35,321 nt of DNA from Nostoc mirabile CHAB5784 (GCF_020829645.1 NZ_JAIVFS010000088.1:1-35321); one strand, 5' to 3'. Positions 18,501-26,291 are shown, counted from the stretch's first letter. The notes: generated from the letters alone by a model not told the origin. Numbers and translations are program-made.

Positions 18501-18636
18501 TAATGGCACTTTAGTTATTGATGTGACTGGTAATACTGGAGTCCCAAATTTAACTACTATGCCAGGGTCAACAGGGCAGGCTTCACCTAATGATTCCTAT
18601 GGGAATATCCGCTTTGTGACGAAGGTCAAACCCTAA
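15502..18636 (+). CDS. Secreted multidomain surface protein (CBM-like, Calx-beta, SdrD-like, DUF11), 1044 aa
   Basis: The signal peptide ends near AQA-Q (residue 29). About 33-240 is an N-terminal jelly-roll-like domain beginning NPGFEEP, with GNQFAELNA and GNGWVRYSGTV; this resembles DUF642/carbohydrate-binding-type modules in secreted proteins. About 241-371 is a Calx-beta domain (GGTATLGTDYTTS, IPVTIVNDGTSEGGETIEF, ending ISDDDY). Two SdrD/SpaA-like modules follow, about 371-493 (VSGTVWNDVDSSANN) and about 494-624 (ISGTVFSDADADVTINGSD). About 625-850 is another beta-sandwich (INEPANVRWISYPFRLSVNS). About 852-1044 is a C-terminal DUF11 module (PGDEIEYTIYFLNAGSSNAN) shared with the 932-aa neighbour, ending SYGNIRFVTKVKP. 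Two cysteines in that module align with two in the neighbour. Likely an extracellular adhesin or matrix protein; the ligand is unknown. Confidence 0.83.
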   Translation: MKNLRQNFKALGWGLISATLVLQPTLAQAQIQRSFLNPGFEEPIFGSGGQKCYVQVSPGIIPGWETTHGPVKPGTGNCTPYTSPGTAPLIEIWTTGFSSVNTSSTPTSAGNQFAELNAEQNSKLYQRLCLIQGESIQYLLLHRGRNSPTTRDVAQFLIGTTIFGTFSTTSNGATTTPVAGTGASAISQSSAGNGWVRYSGTVNYSGTTGTQDVGFAAVSAAGGATQGNFLDEVQFAGLPVIEFTASSGGSFESETTPITNPPQIRIVGLVPSGGITVPISVTGGTATLGTDYTTSTGTPNFSITIPAGNYDGSTSSIFKIPVTIVNDGTSEGGETIEFTIQPASSFIQSSTITCGATATVKSTYTISDDDYVSGTVWNDVDSSANNTFTNINTGTETGTNAGGLNAILVNGSGNVIATTPVNADGTYRLNNIANNQSNVKIILSTTTGSVGAAAPTPSLPASWTNTSPLTTATFTTGTTNNITGKDFGIKQLFVNISGTVFSDADADVTINGSDAGTNAGSANLTIYAVDTAGKVLDKATVAANGTYSFTKVPANTSVTLRLSNDSTVAIGATAPTASSIPGGWYYTGENKNGTVDGTIATLGNIALTTTTSNLTNQNFGIRQAYTITADPAPTICNPDYRTALNTGITAAGGQLATGANDLNWTAEWIAGPASGPGTPYAPPRPVGTMPAVVVGNLAPGAWINEPANVRWISYPFRLSVNSNGYHDNADLDGINGEGNSGFSGPGTSDDVRLKFTSQLTLPSNANTISISLPVGVAIDNQFVSIKVNGVENLVPTPTANPIAADYGTTKNVNITNGWQAGVNTIEVVVDSGPDRVGFFLAVQATTTQVCTNPNVLLVKRITAINGDRTKNPNDNTPLNAFVDDTTSTRQADDNSPNWKSNYLLGAIDAGLVLPGDEIEYTIYFLNAGSSNANTVRVCDRLSASLDFKGSAYGTSKDVQLQLGTSTVLDLTSASDAGDRTQLISAGSSVPANCYLKAANNNGTLVIDVTGNTGVPNLTTMPGSTGQASPNDSYGNIRFVTKVKP

Positions 18637-18654
18637 CTTTAACTAACCCCTACG

Positions 18655-18686
18655 TTGTAGAGACGCGATATATCCCGTCTCTACAA
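18655..18686. repeat. Palindromic dispersed repeat TTGTAGAGACG...CGTCTCTACAA
   Basis: Perfect 11-bp arms (18655-18665 and 18676-18686) enclose a near-palindromic centre (cgatatatccc). It begins 18 bp after the stop of the 1044-aa gene and belongs to the same family as the element at 15252-15280. Confidence 0.8.
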
Positions 18687-18735
18687 TCTAGGAAAGAATT
18701 TAAATTTTTTCAGTATTGAAAAAGCAAAACTACTT

Positions 18736-21534
18736 ATGTTAGAACATCAATTTATCCAGAAAAAGCCTAATCATCAATGCCAAAAAGACCGAAAGGGTAA
18801 ATCCTACTCCTGCGTAATTATACTGTTATATTTATTTTTAAGCGGTACTTTACTACAAGTCTTTCCAGCATTGGCTGCTAGTCCGACACCTGGTACTGTA
18901 ATTGATAACCAAGTAACTGGTAGTTTTACTGATTCTACAGATAATACTGAAAAACAAGTCGAATCAAATATAGTTAAAGTAACTGTGGCAGAAGTTGCAG
19001 GGATTACAATTACACCAGCGAATACACCCAGCGCAACAACTGGCAGTGCTGTCAACTTTAATTTTACAATAACTAACGTTGGTAATGACCCGACACAGTT
19101 CTTTATTCCCGATACACCTTCGGCGATTAGTGGGGGTACAGCTGGCACTCTGCAAATTGTTGCCTATGATCCAGATGGTAGTGGGCCAGCAGCAGCAGTT
19201 GACCTTACTGCCAACAATATTACTATTCCTAATGGTGGTGAAAATACGGGGACATTGTTAAGTGCGATCGCCTCTGCTAATAACGGTTCGATTCTCGCAG
19301 GCGGTTCGATTGTTGTACGGGTTCCAGTGACAGTGACGGCAGCTGGTGGACAAACTGTAAGTGTGACACTAGGTAATACTAGTGGACAACCCAGCAATAG
19401 TAACACTCCATATATTCTGGGTGCAAATGGAACTGGAAGCAAGGATTTATACACTGTTGATAACGCCGATAACATTTCCGGTGAATCGGCAGGCGTACCG
19501 ATTAATGGAGATGCGACAAATCACCGCCAGGAAGCCAGTGCAATCCAGACCGCGACGGCTTCTAACACTGTCAGTATTTCCGGGACGCTTTACCGGGATA
19601 GCGATCGCAGTAGTACGAATAATGGTGAACCGGGGATTGGGAATGTGCGTGTGGTTCTCTACAAAGATAACGATAACAATGGTGAACTTACTACTAGTGA
19701 AAAAGTCCAGGAAGTAACAACTCTCGCTGATGGTAGTTATCAATTTACCAACGTCGCTGCTGGAACTTACAAAATCAAAGTAGACATTGCTGATACAGAT
19801 GTGCCTGTAGGGTACACGCTTGGTACTCCTGATAATTTGCCAGTTACGGTTAACACTACCAATATCACCGGACAAGATTTTGGCTTCTATCCTGCTTCTA
19901 GCTGTGAATGGGACGCTCAAATCTACAGTGGTCATTTCCCTATTCCCGGTGCATCAGATGTAAAAGATATTGGATCTGTTGGTCTCTATGGTATAGGTGG
20001 ATTACCAACGCTCCGTGGCACTGCGAAATTTGGAGCGGCAAGTTCCGCATTTACTTTTAACGATCAATCTATAAGTGAAACTGCCCATCCATTGAAAACA
20101 ATTATCAACGGCAGCTTTCCAACTGAGGGTTATGTTCCTATTGACGGAGACTACACTTCACCAGGAAATGGTAGCGATCAACCCAACTGGGCTATCGTGT
20201 TTAAGCGGCAGGCACTCGCCAAAGGTCGAGTTACCTTGGGGCAAGCAGGAGCTTACATTGATGATTCAATGGAAGTTTATATTAATGGAGTGCGGGTGGG
20301 GAATCCAGTTCTAACTTTTACTACCAGCCTACCAGCAAGCAGCGTATCAACAGTTTCTGTCAATGCTGGCGATATTATTGAGATTCGCCTCTCGAACTAT
20401 GGTAATACTGGTGGCTTTAAGGTGACTACTGATTTTGTCTCTGACTTCGGCGATGCACCAAGCAGTTACCTTGAAGCTGCACACTCATTAGGCTGTAGTA
20501 ATCCCTCCCTTGGGGCGACTGTGACTGGAGAATATAGTCAGCCCTACAGCGCGAGTGCGAATGGCGATACTGGAGATGATGGCGTGACTTTACCTTCAGG
20601 ACTAAGTGTAGGAAAGTCTGCAACAATTACCGTCAACGCTTCGACAGCAGGATATCTCAATTCTTGGATCGATTTTAATAAAAATGGGGTCTTTGATAGT
20701 GGCGAACAGCTAAATTTGACCAACGTCACGAATGCAACGGCTGCAACGGTTAATAATGTTCCACTCAATGCCGGAGACAATACTTTAACGTTTACCGTAC
20801 CCAGCAATACAACCGTTGGTGGTAGCTTTGCTCGTTTCCGGTTTACGACTACTACAGTTCCAACACCCAGCCCAACGGGTTCAGGAGGAGCTGGAGAGGT
20901 GGAAGATTACCCAGTGACGTTAACAGGCCAACCTAAGCTAGTTTTAGTTAAACGGATTACCCGCATTAATAACCAGGACTTAACCAATATTGTGGATGGT
21001 CGCAGCGACGTTTCTACTAACGCTACCAACTACGTAGCCTCTCCTAATGACGTTGATGATGATAGCAGTAACGCATGGCCTAGTGGTTACTTGCGCGGAA
21101 TGATTAACGGTGGGACAGTCAAGCCAGGAGATGAGTTAGAATACACCATCTATTTCCTTTCTAATGGCCAGGGTGATGTTACTAGTGTGCAAATCTGTGA
21201 CTTAGTACCTACCAATACTACTTTTCTTCCTACTGCTTTTAATGGTATGACTCCTAATGATGGCGGTTTACCAGGAGCAGATAAAGGTATTGCCCTTGGG
21301 CTTGGTTCTAGCACTCCTACGGCTTATCTTACCAATGCACAGGATGGCGATCGCGGACATTTTTATACAGCTAACGAATCAGGCATACCATCATCGTGTG
21401 GTAGTAACACTAATGGGGCTGTGGTAGTGAATATCACGCGGAGTCCAGATTTGTCAAATCTACCTCCAGCAAATGGATCTGGGACTCCAGCTAATTCTTA
21501 TGGCTTTGTTCGCTTCCGCGCCAGGGTGAAATAG
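18736..21534 (+). CDS. Secreted multidomain surface protein (DUF11-like, SdrD-like, GEVED), 932 aa
   Basis: A long basic n-region precedes a hydrophobic core (CVIILLYLFLSGTLLQVFPA), with cleavage near ALA-A (residue 47). The N-terminal module (about 50-275) is paralogous to that of the 849-aa protein (VTVAEVAGITITPAN). About 276-385 is an SdrD_B-like module (VSISGTLYRDSDRSSTNNGE, PGIGNVRVVLYKDNDNNGEL). About 390-570 is a jelly-roll-like domain (SCEWDAQIYSGHFPIPGASD). About 571-730 is a GEVED domain (DFGDAPSSYLEAAHS, ADTGDDGV-like GDTGDDGVTLP, SWIDFNKNGVFDSGEQ, GAGEVEDYPVTL). About 733-932 is a C-terminal DUF11 module (KPGDELEYTIYFLSNGQGDV) shared with the 1044-aa protein, ending SYGFVRFRARVK. 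This is the last gene of the same-strand locus. Likely an extracellular structural or adhesive protein; no catalytic motif seen. Confidence 0.84.
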   Translation: MLEHQFIQKKPNHQCQKDRKGKSYSCVIILLYLFLSGTLLQVFPALAASPTPGTVIDNQVTGSFTDSTDNTEKQVESNIVKVTVAEVAGITITPANTPSATTGSAVNFNFTITNVGNDPTQFFIPDTPSAISGGTAGTLQIVAYDPDGSGPAAAVDLTANNITIPNGGENTGTLLSAIASANNGSILAGGSIVVRVPVTVTAAGGQTVSVTLGNTSGQPSNSNTPYILGANGTGSKDLYTVDNADNISGESAGVPINGDATNHRQEASAIQTATASNTVSISGTLYRDSDRSSTNNGEPGIGNVRVVLYKDNDNNGELTTSEKVQEVTTLADGSYQFTNVAAGTYKIKVDIADTDVPVGYTLGTPDNLPVTVNTTNITGQDFGFYPASSCEWDAQIYSGHFPIPGASDVKDIGSVGLYGIGGLPTLRGTAKFGAASSAFTFNDQSISETAHPLKTIINGSFPTEGYVPIDGDYTSPGNGSDQPNWAIVFKRQALAKGRVTLGQAGAYIDDSMEVYINGVRVGNPVLTFTTSLPASSVSTVSVNAGDIIEIRLSNYGNTGGFKVTTDFVSDFGDAPSSYLEAAHSLGCSNPSLGATVTGEYSQPYSASANGDTGDDGVTLPSGLSVGKSATITVNASTAGYLNSWIDFNKNGVFDSGEQLNLTNVTNATAATVNNVPLNAGDNTLTFTVPSNTTVGGSFARFRFTTTTVPTPSPTGSGGAGEVEDYPVTLTGQPKLVLVKRITRINNQDLTNIVDGRSDVSTNATNYVASPNDVDDDSSNAWPSGYLRGMINGGTVKPGDELEYTIYFLSNGQGDVTSVQICDLVPTNTTFLPTAFNGMTPNDGGLPGADKGIALGLGSSTPTAYLTNAQDGDRGHFYTANESGIPSSCGSNTNGAVVVNITRSPDLSNLPPANGSGTPANSYGFVRFRARVK

Positions 21535-21535
21535 G

Positions 21536-21582
21536 GGAAGGGGGAAGGGGGAAGGGGGCAGGGGGCAGGGGGCAGGGGGAAA
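21536..21582. repeat. G-rich heptanucleotide tandem repeat (STRR)
   Basis: Units gggggaa (about three) and then gggggca (about three) follow directly after the stop of the 932-aa gene. This is the 7-bp tandem repeat type known from heterocystous cyanobacteria. Length variation between strains is expected. Confidence 0.8.
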
Positions 21583-21633
21583 GAGGGTTTTCCGATTTTT
21601 GCACAGATATAAGAGTGAAAAACAATTGTTTTG

Positions 21634-21656
21634 ACGTAGCAGTGCTACGTCTCTAC
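21634..21656. repeat. Palindromic dispersed repeat, left arm degraded
   Basis: acgtagca-g-tgctacgt (21634-21650) is a perfect palindrome. The outer ctctac (21651-21656) is present on the right but its partner is lost on the left. Same family as 15252-15280 and 18655-18686. It lies between the convergent 932-aa gene and miaB. Confidence 0.75.
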
Positions 21657-21704
21657 AAGGGTTATGGATAACGCATATTTAATTTCACTCCTATGTCTAT
21701 TTTC

Positions 21705-23075
21705 TCAGACAGATAAAGCTTGCCTAACTTCAACTGGTTCACCTGTCAAGCTAAAAGGGCGAACTTCGGTAATTTTTACTTTCACTAACTGCCCTTTCAA
21801 CTCTTTGATGTCGCCACTGAAGAATGTCAAACGATTACCGCCAGTTCGTCCCATCACCTGAGTTTGAACTTTGGGATTTTGGTCTTCTACTAAAACTTCT
21901 TCGATGCGTCCAAAGTAACGTTGCGATCGCTCGGCTACTTTCAAGTTTCCTAAATGATTGAGCCTTTGGAGGCGATCGCTTTTAATTTCTTCACTTAGCT
22001 GATTGTCCCACAAAGCGGCAGGTGTCCCTGGACGCGGTGAATATGCTGCTGTATTCAACATGTCAAAGCCAATATCTTCCACCAGTTTCAGGGTATTTTC
22101 AAACTGTGCTTCTGTCTCCCCAGGAAAACCGGCAATCGCATCAGCACTAATGGAAGCATCTGGCATATACCGCCGAATCGTATCGATAATCCGGCGATAT
22201 TTCTCATGGGTATAACCCCGTGCCATCGCCTTTAAAAGTTCATTATCCCCAGATTGAAAGGGAATGTGGAAGTGTTTGCAGACTTTGGGCAACTCAGCAC
22301 AAGCCTTAATTAATCTCTCTGTAAAATAACGGGGATGACTAGTAGCAAATCTTAACCTTTCAATCCCTGGTACATCATGGACGTAATAAAGTAAATCTGT
22401 GAAGTTGTGCAGATGCCGTCCTTCTGCTGTTGTTCCTGGTAAATCTCTACCGTAAGCGTCAATATTTTGACCGAGTAGAGTAATTTCCTTGTAACCTTGC
22501 CGTCCTAATTCTTCTATTTCAGCCCGGATAGCTGACGGTGTGCGCGATTGTTCAACACCGCGCACATTGGGAACCACGCAATAGGTGCAGCGTTCATTAC
22601 AGCCGTAAATTACATTTACCCAAGCTGTTACTTTACTATCCCGTCGCGGCTGGGTGATATCTTCAATAATATGAACAGACTCGGTTGCAACAACTTGGTT
22701 GCCGTCGAAGACTGACTCCAGCAAATCTTTGAGGCGGTTGGCATGTTGTGGCCCCATTACCAAGTCTAATTCTGGCACTCGCCGCAATAGCGCTTCACCT
22801 TCTTGCTGGGCAACACAACCTGCAACGATGAGGGTTAAATCAGGCTGCTCATGTTTGCGCTTCGCTTGTCTGCCGAGGTAAGAATATACCTTTTGCTCGG
22901 CATTATCCCGAATTGTGCAGGTATTGTAGAGAATCACATCTGCATTATTCGGATCTTCTGACCATTCAAAGCCCATGTCTTCCAAAACGCCAGCCATGCG
23001 CTCTGAGTCAGCTTTATTCATCTGACAACCGAAGGTAGTGATATGGTAGTGGCGTTTAGAAATGGTCATGGGCAA
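21705..23075 (-). CDS. miaB: tRNA-2-methylthio-N6-dimethylallyladenosine synthase (radical SAM)
   Basis: This radical-SAM methylthiotransferase adds the 2-methylthio group to i6A37 of tRNAs reading UNN codons. The length, 456 aa, is normal for the family. The N-terminal MTTase domain (about 9-125) has the three auxiliary-cluster cysteines C17 (TFGCQMN), C53 (NTCTIRDNA) and C87 (AGCVAQQ). The radical SAM cluster is C159-x3-C163-x2-C166 (GCNERCTYCVVP). The C-terminus (about 385-450) is a TRAM RNA-binding domain (QVMGRTGGNRLTFF). The absence of MtaB- or RimO-specific features, plus overall match, favours MiaB. Start at Met1 or Met3. The gene converges with the surface-protein locus and has no obvious operon partner. 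Confidence 0.95.
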   Translation of the reverse strand: MPMTISKRHYHITTFGCQMNKADSERMAGVLEDMGFEWSEDPNNADVILYNTCTIRDNAEQKVYSYLGRQAKRKHEQPDLTLIVAGCVAQQEGEALLRRVPELDLVMGPQHANRLKDLLESVFDGNQVVATESVHIIEDITQPRRDSKVTAWVNVIYGCNERCTYCVVPNVRGVEQSRTPSAIRAEIEELGRQGYKEITLLGQNIDAYGRDLPGTTAEGRHLHNFTDLLYYVHDVPGIERLRFATSHPRYFTERLIKACAELPKVCKHFHIPFQSGDNELLKAMARGYTHEKYRRIIDTIRRYMPDASISADAIAGFPGETEAQFENTLKLVEDIGFDMLNTAAYSPRPGTPAALWDNQLSEEIKSDRLQRLNHLGNLKVAERSQRYFGRIEEVLVEDQNPKVQTQVMGRTGGNRLTFFSGDIKELKGQLVKVKITEVRPFSLTGEPVEVRQALSV

Positions 23076-23439
23076 TTCTGCTTAATTAGGGTGATGTTGT
23101 ATATAAGGTTTATTTCCATTCTATAACGCTCTTAAGGCGCATAACGCAGTCCAGAACGTTTGGATTCTGCAATTAGCGATCGCAAGTAAAATCCCGAAGT
23201 TAGTGAAATTTGGCAATTTTCATTAACTCATTGCAGCAAAGCGATCGCAAATAAAATCACGAAAATAAGTCACTTTAGCTGGCAACAGTCGTTGTCCCTC
23301 GTGCAGAAGATAGAGTGTGCATCTTACCACAAAATAATTATGCAAGAGGTGTATTTTTTCACAACTCATTTAGTAGGATTGCTATAGCAAGCCAAAACTG
23401 CAAAGCCAATCCATCATGCGAATTAATCCAGCCCTCTTA
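23076..23439. other. Intergenic region with HIP1-containing direct repeats
   Basis: Two 26-bp direct repeats (agcgatcgcaagtaaaatcc-like, 23174-23199 and 23239-23264) lie 65 bp apart, each carrying a HIP1 octamer. The miaB promoter should be at the left end. I see no coding or RNA gene here. Confidence 0.6.
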
Positions 23440-25254
23440 CTATGCCAACGTTATAAAGTTTTCTGCCCCAATCATGTCAGCTTGTGATCTAATAAGCTCC
23501 GCTAGTCTTTCTTGTGTATCTGTAATCTCAATTAAGGTGCTAAAACTGCCTTGCGTAATTGTGATCTGCTCAAATGTCAGCCCCTCCAAGATGAAGAAGT
23601 CTTCTCCATCACGATAATCAAGTATTTTGTCTTGTCCATCTCCCGATCGCAGCACAAACTGATCAGTTCCCTTACCACCGATAAGGATATCGTTGTCTAC
23701 ACCGCTATCAAGGACGTCATTGCCCTTGCCTCCTAATAAAATGTCTATCCCGTCTCCTCCTACTAAATAGTCTTGCCCCCCACGTCCAATTAAAAGATCA
23801 GCGCCTTTATTTCCATAAATATTGTCGGCAGAATTCGTTCCATAGAGAAAATCCGTAAAGTCAGACCCTATCTCTTCTGAAACGAATGCTTCTACAACAG
23901 CTCGATCTGCTTGTACAAGCCCTGAACTTTCTTCTATAGAAAGGGCAGTATCTTGGATTTTAGTACGAATCTCTTCAGGAGTAAGATTTCCATCAGCTCG
24001 GTCTAGCATTAGCGCTGCTAAACCCGCTACATGAGGAGCTGAAGCAGATGTACCATTAAAAGGATTAAATGGAGTACCTAAATTAAACGTAGTTTCTACT
24101 CCGTCAGGAGCAAAAATTTCAGGTTTTTTTCTAAGAATAGGTGTAGAAAGTCTAGTTCCCTCTGTATCAAAAAGAATTGGAGAGCCTCCTCTACTTGTGT
24201 AGGTTCTTACATCTTGAAAATTTTCGACATCTGTGGCTCCTACTGCAATTGATGCGGGGGCATTTGCCTGACCAAGTACTGTACGATTCAGAGAATCCTC
24301 GTCTATATATTCATAGTTGGTAGTGCGATCTGCTCCATTAGCAAAACTAACCCACTTGATAATGCTTGATTGATCAGAATCAGTATCCTCCCTTGCAATA
24401 AGAAGATAAAGAGTTTCATCTTTTTTCGGTTGATATAAAAGGGTTCTTAACGGAGTGTCAATAGCAGAAAAGGAGGGAATGGTAGAAATGCTTATTGTAT
24501 TGTTTTCGTTCGGAAGCGTTGGGCTATTAAGCAAAAACATTTCATACTTTGAACTTACATTAGCGATTGGCTCATCCCAACTTAAAAGGGGACGAATGAA
24601 TGTCCCATCTTTTGTTACCTCTATATCTTGAAAAATATCTATATTTTCTCCCGCATCGAAATCGTGGGCTTCAAAGGTAATATCTGCTAAGGAAAAGGTG
24701 TCTTCAGGGCGAAATTCACTTTCATAAGAAATGTTTCCATTATTGCCCGCAGCAGAAATAAGAGTTATTCCCTTATCTGTTGCCTTTTGTACCGCTTGGG
24801 CTGCCACTCCGTCCTGAAAAAAGGGGGCAGGTACAGGAGTATCATCGATAATAATATCTACGTCTTTGGCTGAGAGAGCGGAAACGGCTTTGGCAAAGCT
24901 CTCTTCGTTGACTTCAGAAATAGTTAGTCCCTCACCTTCAAAGATTGTATGAAAAAATATTTCTGCTCCTGGGGCAATATCGTGCACTATTTGTGCTACT
25001 GCTCTTCCCTCATCATTAGCCGAAGAAGATATGTTGGTAATGTCTTTGAGAATAGTTACGGGGGTAGTTTTTCCGAAAGGATTTTCTTTTCCTGGTAAAT
25101 CGCCACTTTTTATATCAGCTTCTAAATCGGATAAAGCATTAAAGCTGGTAGAGATAATTCCTACTTTTATTCCAGATCCATCAACATTAAAAAGCTTTCG
25201 CGCAATATCTGAACGGATAACGCGATCGCCCATAGTTGTAACTTTTCCAGCCAT
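23440..25254 (-). CDS. Subtilisin-fold (S8-like) peptidase with C-terminal RTX calcium-binding repeats, 604 aa
   Basis: Residues about 28-430 resemble an S8-like peptidase branch common in cyanobacteria: DGSGIKVGIISTSFNALSDL, DEGRAVAQIVHDIAPGAEIF, an oxyanion-type Asn in SAAGNNGN (about 171), and the nucleophile Ser403 in FNGTSASAPHVAG. Where relatives usually show an Asp (ISDSF), this protein has Thr36 (ISTSF). The classical HGTH motif is replaced by DEGR, so the active site is not the standard Asp-His-Ser. An inserted jelly-roll-like region (about 200-310) interrupts the domain. About 475-545 holds RTX nonapeptides (GNKGADLLIGRGGQDYLVGG, GGKGNDVLD). There is no Sec signal peptide, so export by a type I (ABC) system using the C-terminal signal is likely; that exporter is not in the window. 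The protein may be a protease with unusual chemistry or a pseudo-protease. Confidence 0.85.
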   Translation of the reverse strand: MAGKVTTMGDRVIRSDIARKLFNVDGSGIKVGIISTSFNALSDLEADIKSGDLPGKENPFGKTTPVTILKDITNISSSANDEGRAVAQIVHDIAPGAEIFFHTIFEGEGLTISEVNEESFAKAVSALSAKDVDIIIDDTPVPAPFFQDGVAAQAVQKATDKGITLISAAGNNGNISYESEFRPEDTFSLADITFEAHDFDAGENIDIFQDIEVTKDGTFIRPLLSWDEPIANVSSKYEMFLLNSPTLPNENNTISISTIPSFSAIDTPLRTLLYQPKKDETLYLLIAREDTDSDQSSIIKWVSFANGADRTTNYEYIDEDSLNRTVLGQANAPASIAVGATDVENFQDVRTYTSRGGSPILFDTEGTRLSTPILRKKPEIFAPDGVETTFNLGTPFNPFNGTSASAPHVAGLAALMLDRADGNLTPEEIRTKIQDTALSIEESSGLVQADRAVVEAFVSEEIGSDFTDFLYGTNSADNIYGNKGADLLIGRGGQDYLVGGDGIDILLGGKGNDVLDSGVDNDILIGGKGTDQFVLRSGDGQDKILDYRDGEDFFILEGLTFEQITITQGSFSTLIEITDTQERLAELIRSQADMIGAENFITLA

Positions 25255-25395
25255 AGTCTACTCAGAAGGTTAGTAGTAAGAAAAATTAATTTAAATCAAA
25301 CTTGAACAATCAAGTTAAGTAGCTAGTTGTAAATAAATATAAGATAAACAGAGGACTTTCAGATTTAAAGTTTAACTGAATGCCTGCTCCATTAA

Positions 25396-25599
25396 GGATT
25401 GTTTATCTTCTTGTTGCCAGCTTATTATTTTGAAATCAACCCAATTCAGGAGCAATGGCATCAATTCAAAGCTCATGAACTTGCGGGACAGATGTTTGAT
25501 AACAAATATGATTTAGCTATGGCAATTATTAACGGTATGGAAGCCCGAAGTATTAAAGGTGGATATGTCTTAGAACATTTTATATTTAATTTTGCCTAG
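25396..25599 (+). pseudogene. IS630-family transposase remnant (C-terminal fragment)
   Basis: About 66 residues read LFIFLLPAYYFEINPI, then EQWHQFKAHELAG and GGYVLEHFIFNFA. This is the end of an IS630-type DDE transposase, whose last acidic residue normally follows LPAY.P.LNPIE; here it reads NPIQEQW. An in-frame TAA at 25393-25395 directly precedes the fragment and no upstream DDE region is present. It is a dead relic next to the RTX peptidase gene. Confidence 0.8.
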
Positions 25600-25688
25600 C
25601 TACTTAGCAGAAAAAAGCTCAGTAGGTTGACTCGATTAAGCATAAAAATTGAAGTTTATTTCAACTTCAACCCTTAATCCTTTAATTA

Positions 25689-25973
25689 TTAAGTTAATCT
25701 TTCGAGTTTTAGCCCGCCAGTTATTTGATTTCCGCTATAGCGCACGGTAACGTTTTCACCATCATTCACTCTGAATTCAAGCGTGTTGCTTTTCCTGAGA
25801 ATTCCTAATACCCGGAATTCAACGTACATTCTGTGCTGCCCAGCTGAGATATGGAAAGATTTAGTATCTCTGCTTGATATCTGACCTATTTGATTCTGAT
25901 TTAGAAACACCTTTGCTTCCGACTCCCAGATATAAAACTGTTGCGATCCTACAATCTTTAATTCACTACTCAT
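25689..25973 (-). CDS. Small beta-rich hypothetical protein, PEGA-like, 94 aa
   Basis: There is no signal peptide or membrane helix. The pattern VFLNQNQIGQISSRDTKSFH, then ISAGQHRMYVEFRVLG and NTLEFRVNDGENVTVRY resembles PEGA or related Ig-like domains, in which a short 'name the ligand, G-x-h' strand precedes P/A-G-x-H. I would not assign a function. It stands alone between the IS630 relic and a repeat block and reads the same way as the downstream glycine-zipper peptide gene about 320 bp upstream of it. Confidence 0.65.
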   Translation of the reverse strand: MSSELKIVGSQQFYIWESEAKVFLNQNQIGQISSRDTKSFHISAGQHRMYVEFRVLGILRKSNTLEFRVNDGENVTVRYSGNQITGGLKLERLT

Positions 25974-26013
25974 ACTGTCTCCTGCAATCTGTTAAAGGCT
26001 AACAACTTTCTAA

Positions 26014-26175
26014 GAGGATGTTTTAAAAGTCCCCTTGTCGGTATAAAAAGTTCTAGATCCCTCTAAATCCCCCTTAAAAAGGGGGACTTTGATTCCAGTT
26101 CCCCCCTTAAAAAGGGGGGTTAGGGGGGATCAATAAGTACCTAAAATTACAGCCAAACACTTTTAAAACAACCTC
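26014..26175. repeat. Nested palindromic repeat element, 162 bp
   Basis: The outer arms gaggatgttttaaaagt (26014-26030) and acttttaaaacaacctc (26159-26175) pair with one mismatch. Inside, gatccctctaaatccccctt (26056) and the reverse complement of aaggggggttaggggggatc (to 26131) form a second inverted repeat holding two hairpins, cccccttaaaaaggggg (26069-26085) and a six-C/six-G version (26101-26119). No ORF is present. Confidence 0.75.
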
Positions 26176-26291
26176 TAACTTGCCCCCACCGATATTTTAG
26201 TAGTCTAACCGCAAACTTGAGCCGCAACCCCTGCTAGTCGCTGTAGCTAGTAGGCGTTGCGGTTCAACTAAGTGTTATGGTTCAAGAGTGG

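Noticed and set aside
18804..19475. Minus-strand ORFs opposite the 932-aa surface protein
   Set aside because: They are antisense shadows of a Thr/Ala/Gly-rich gene. The + frame has a signal peptide and recognisable domains throughout.
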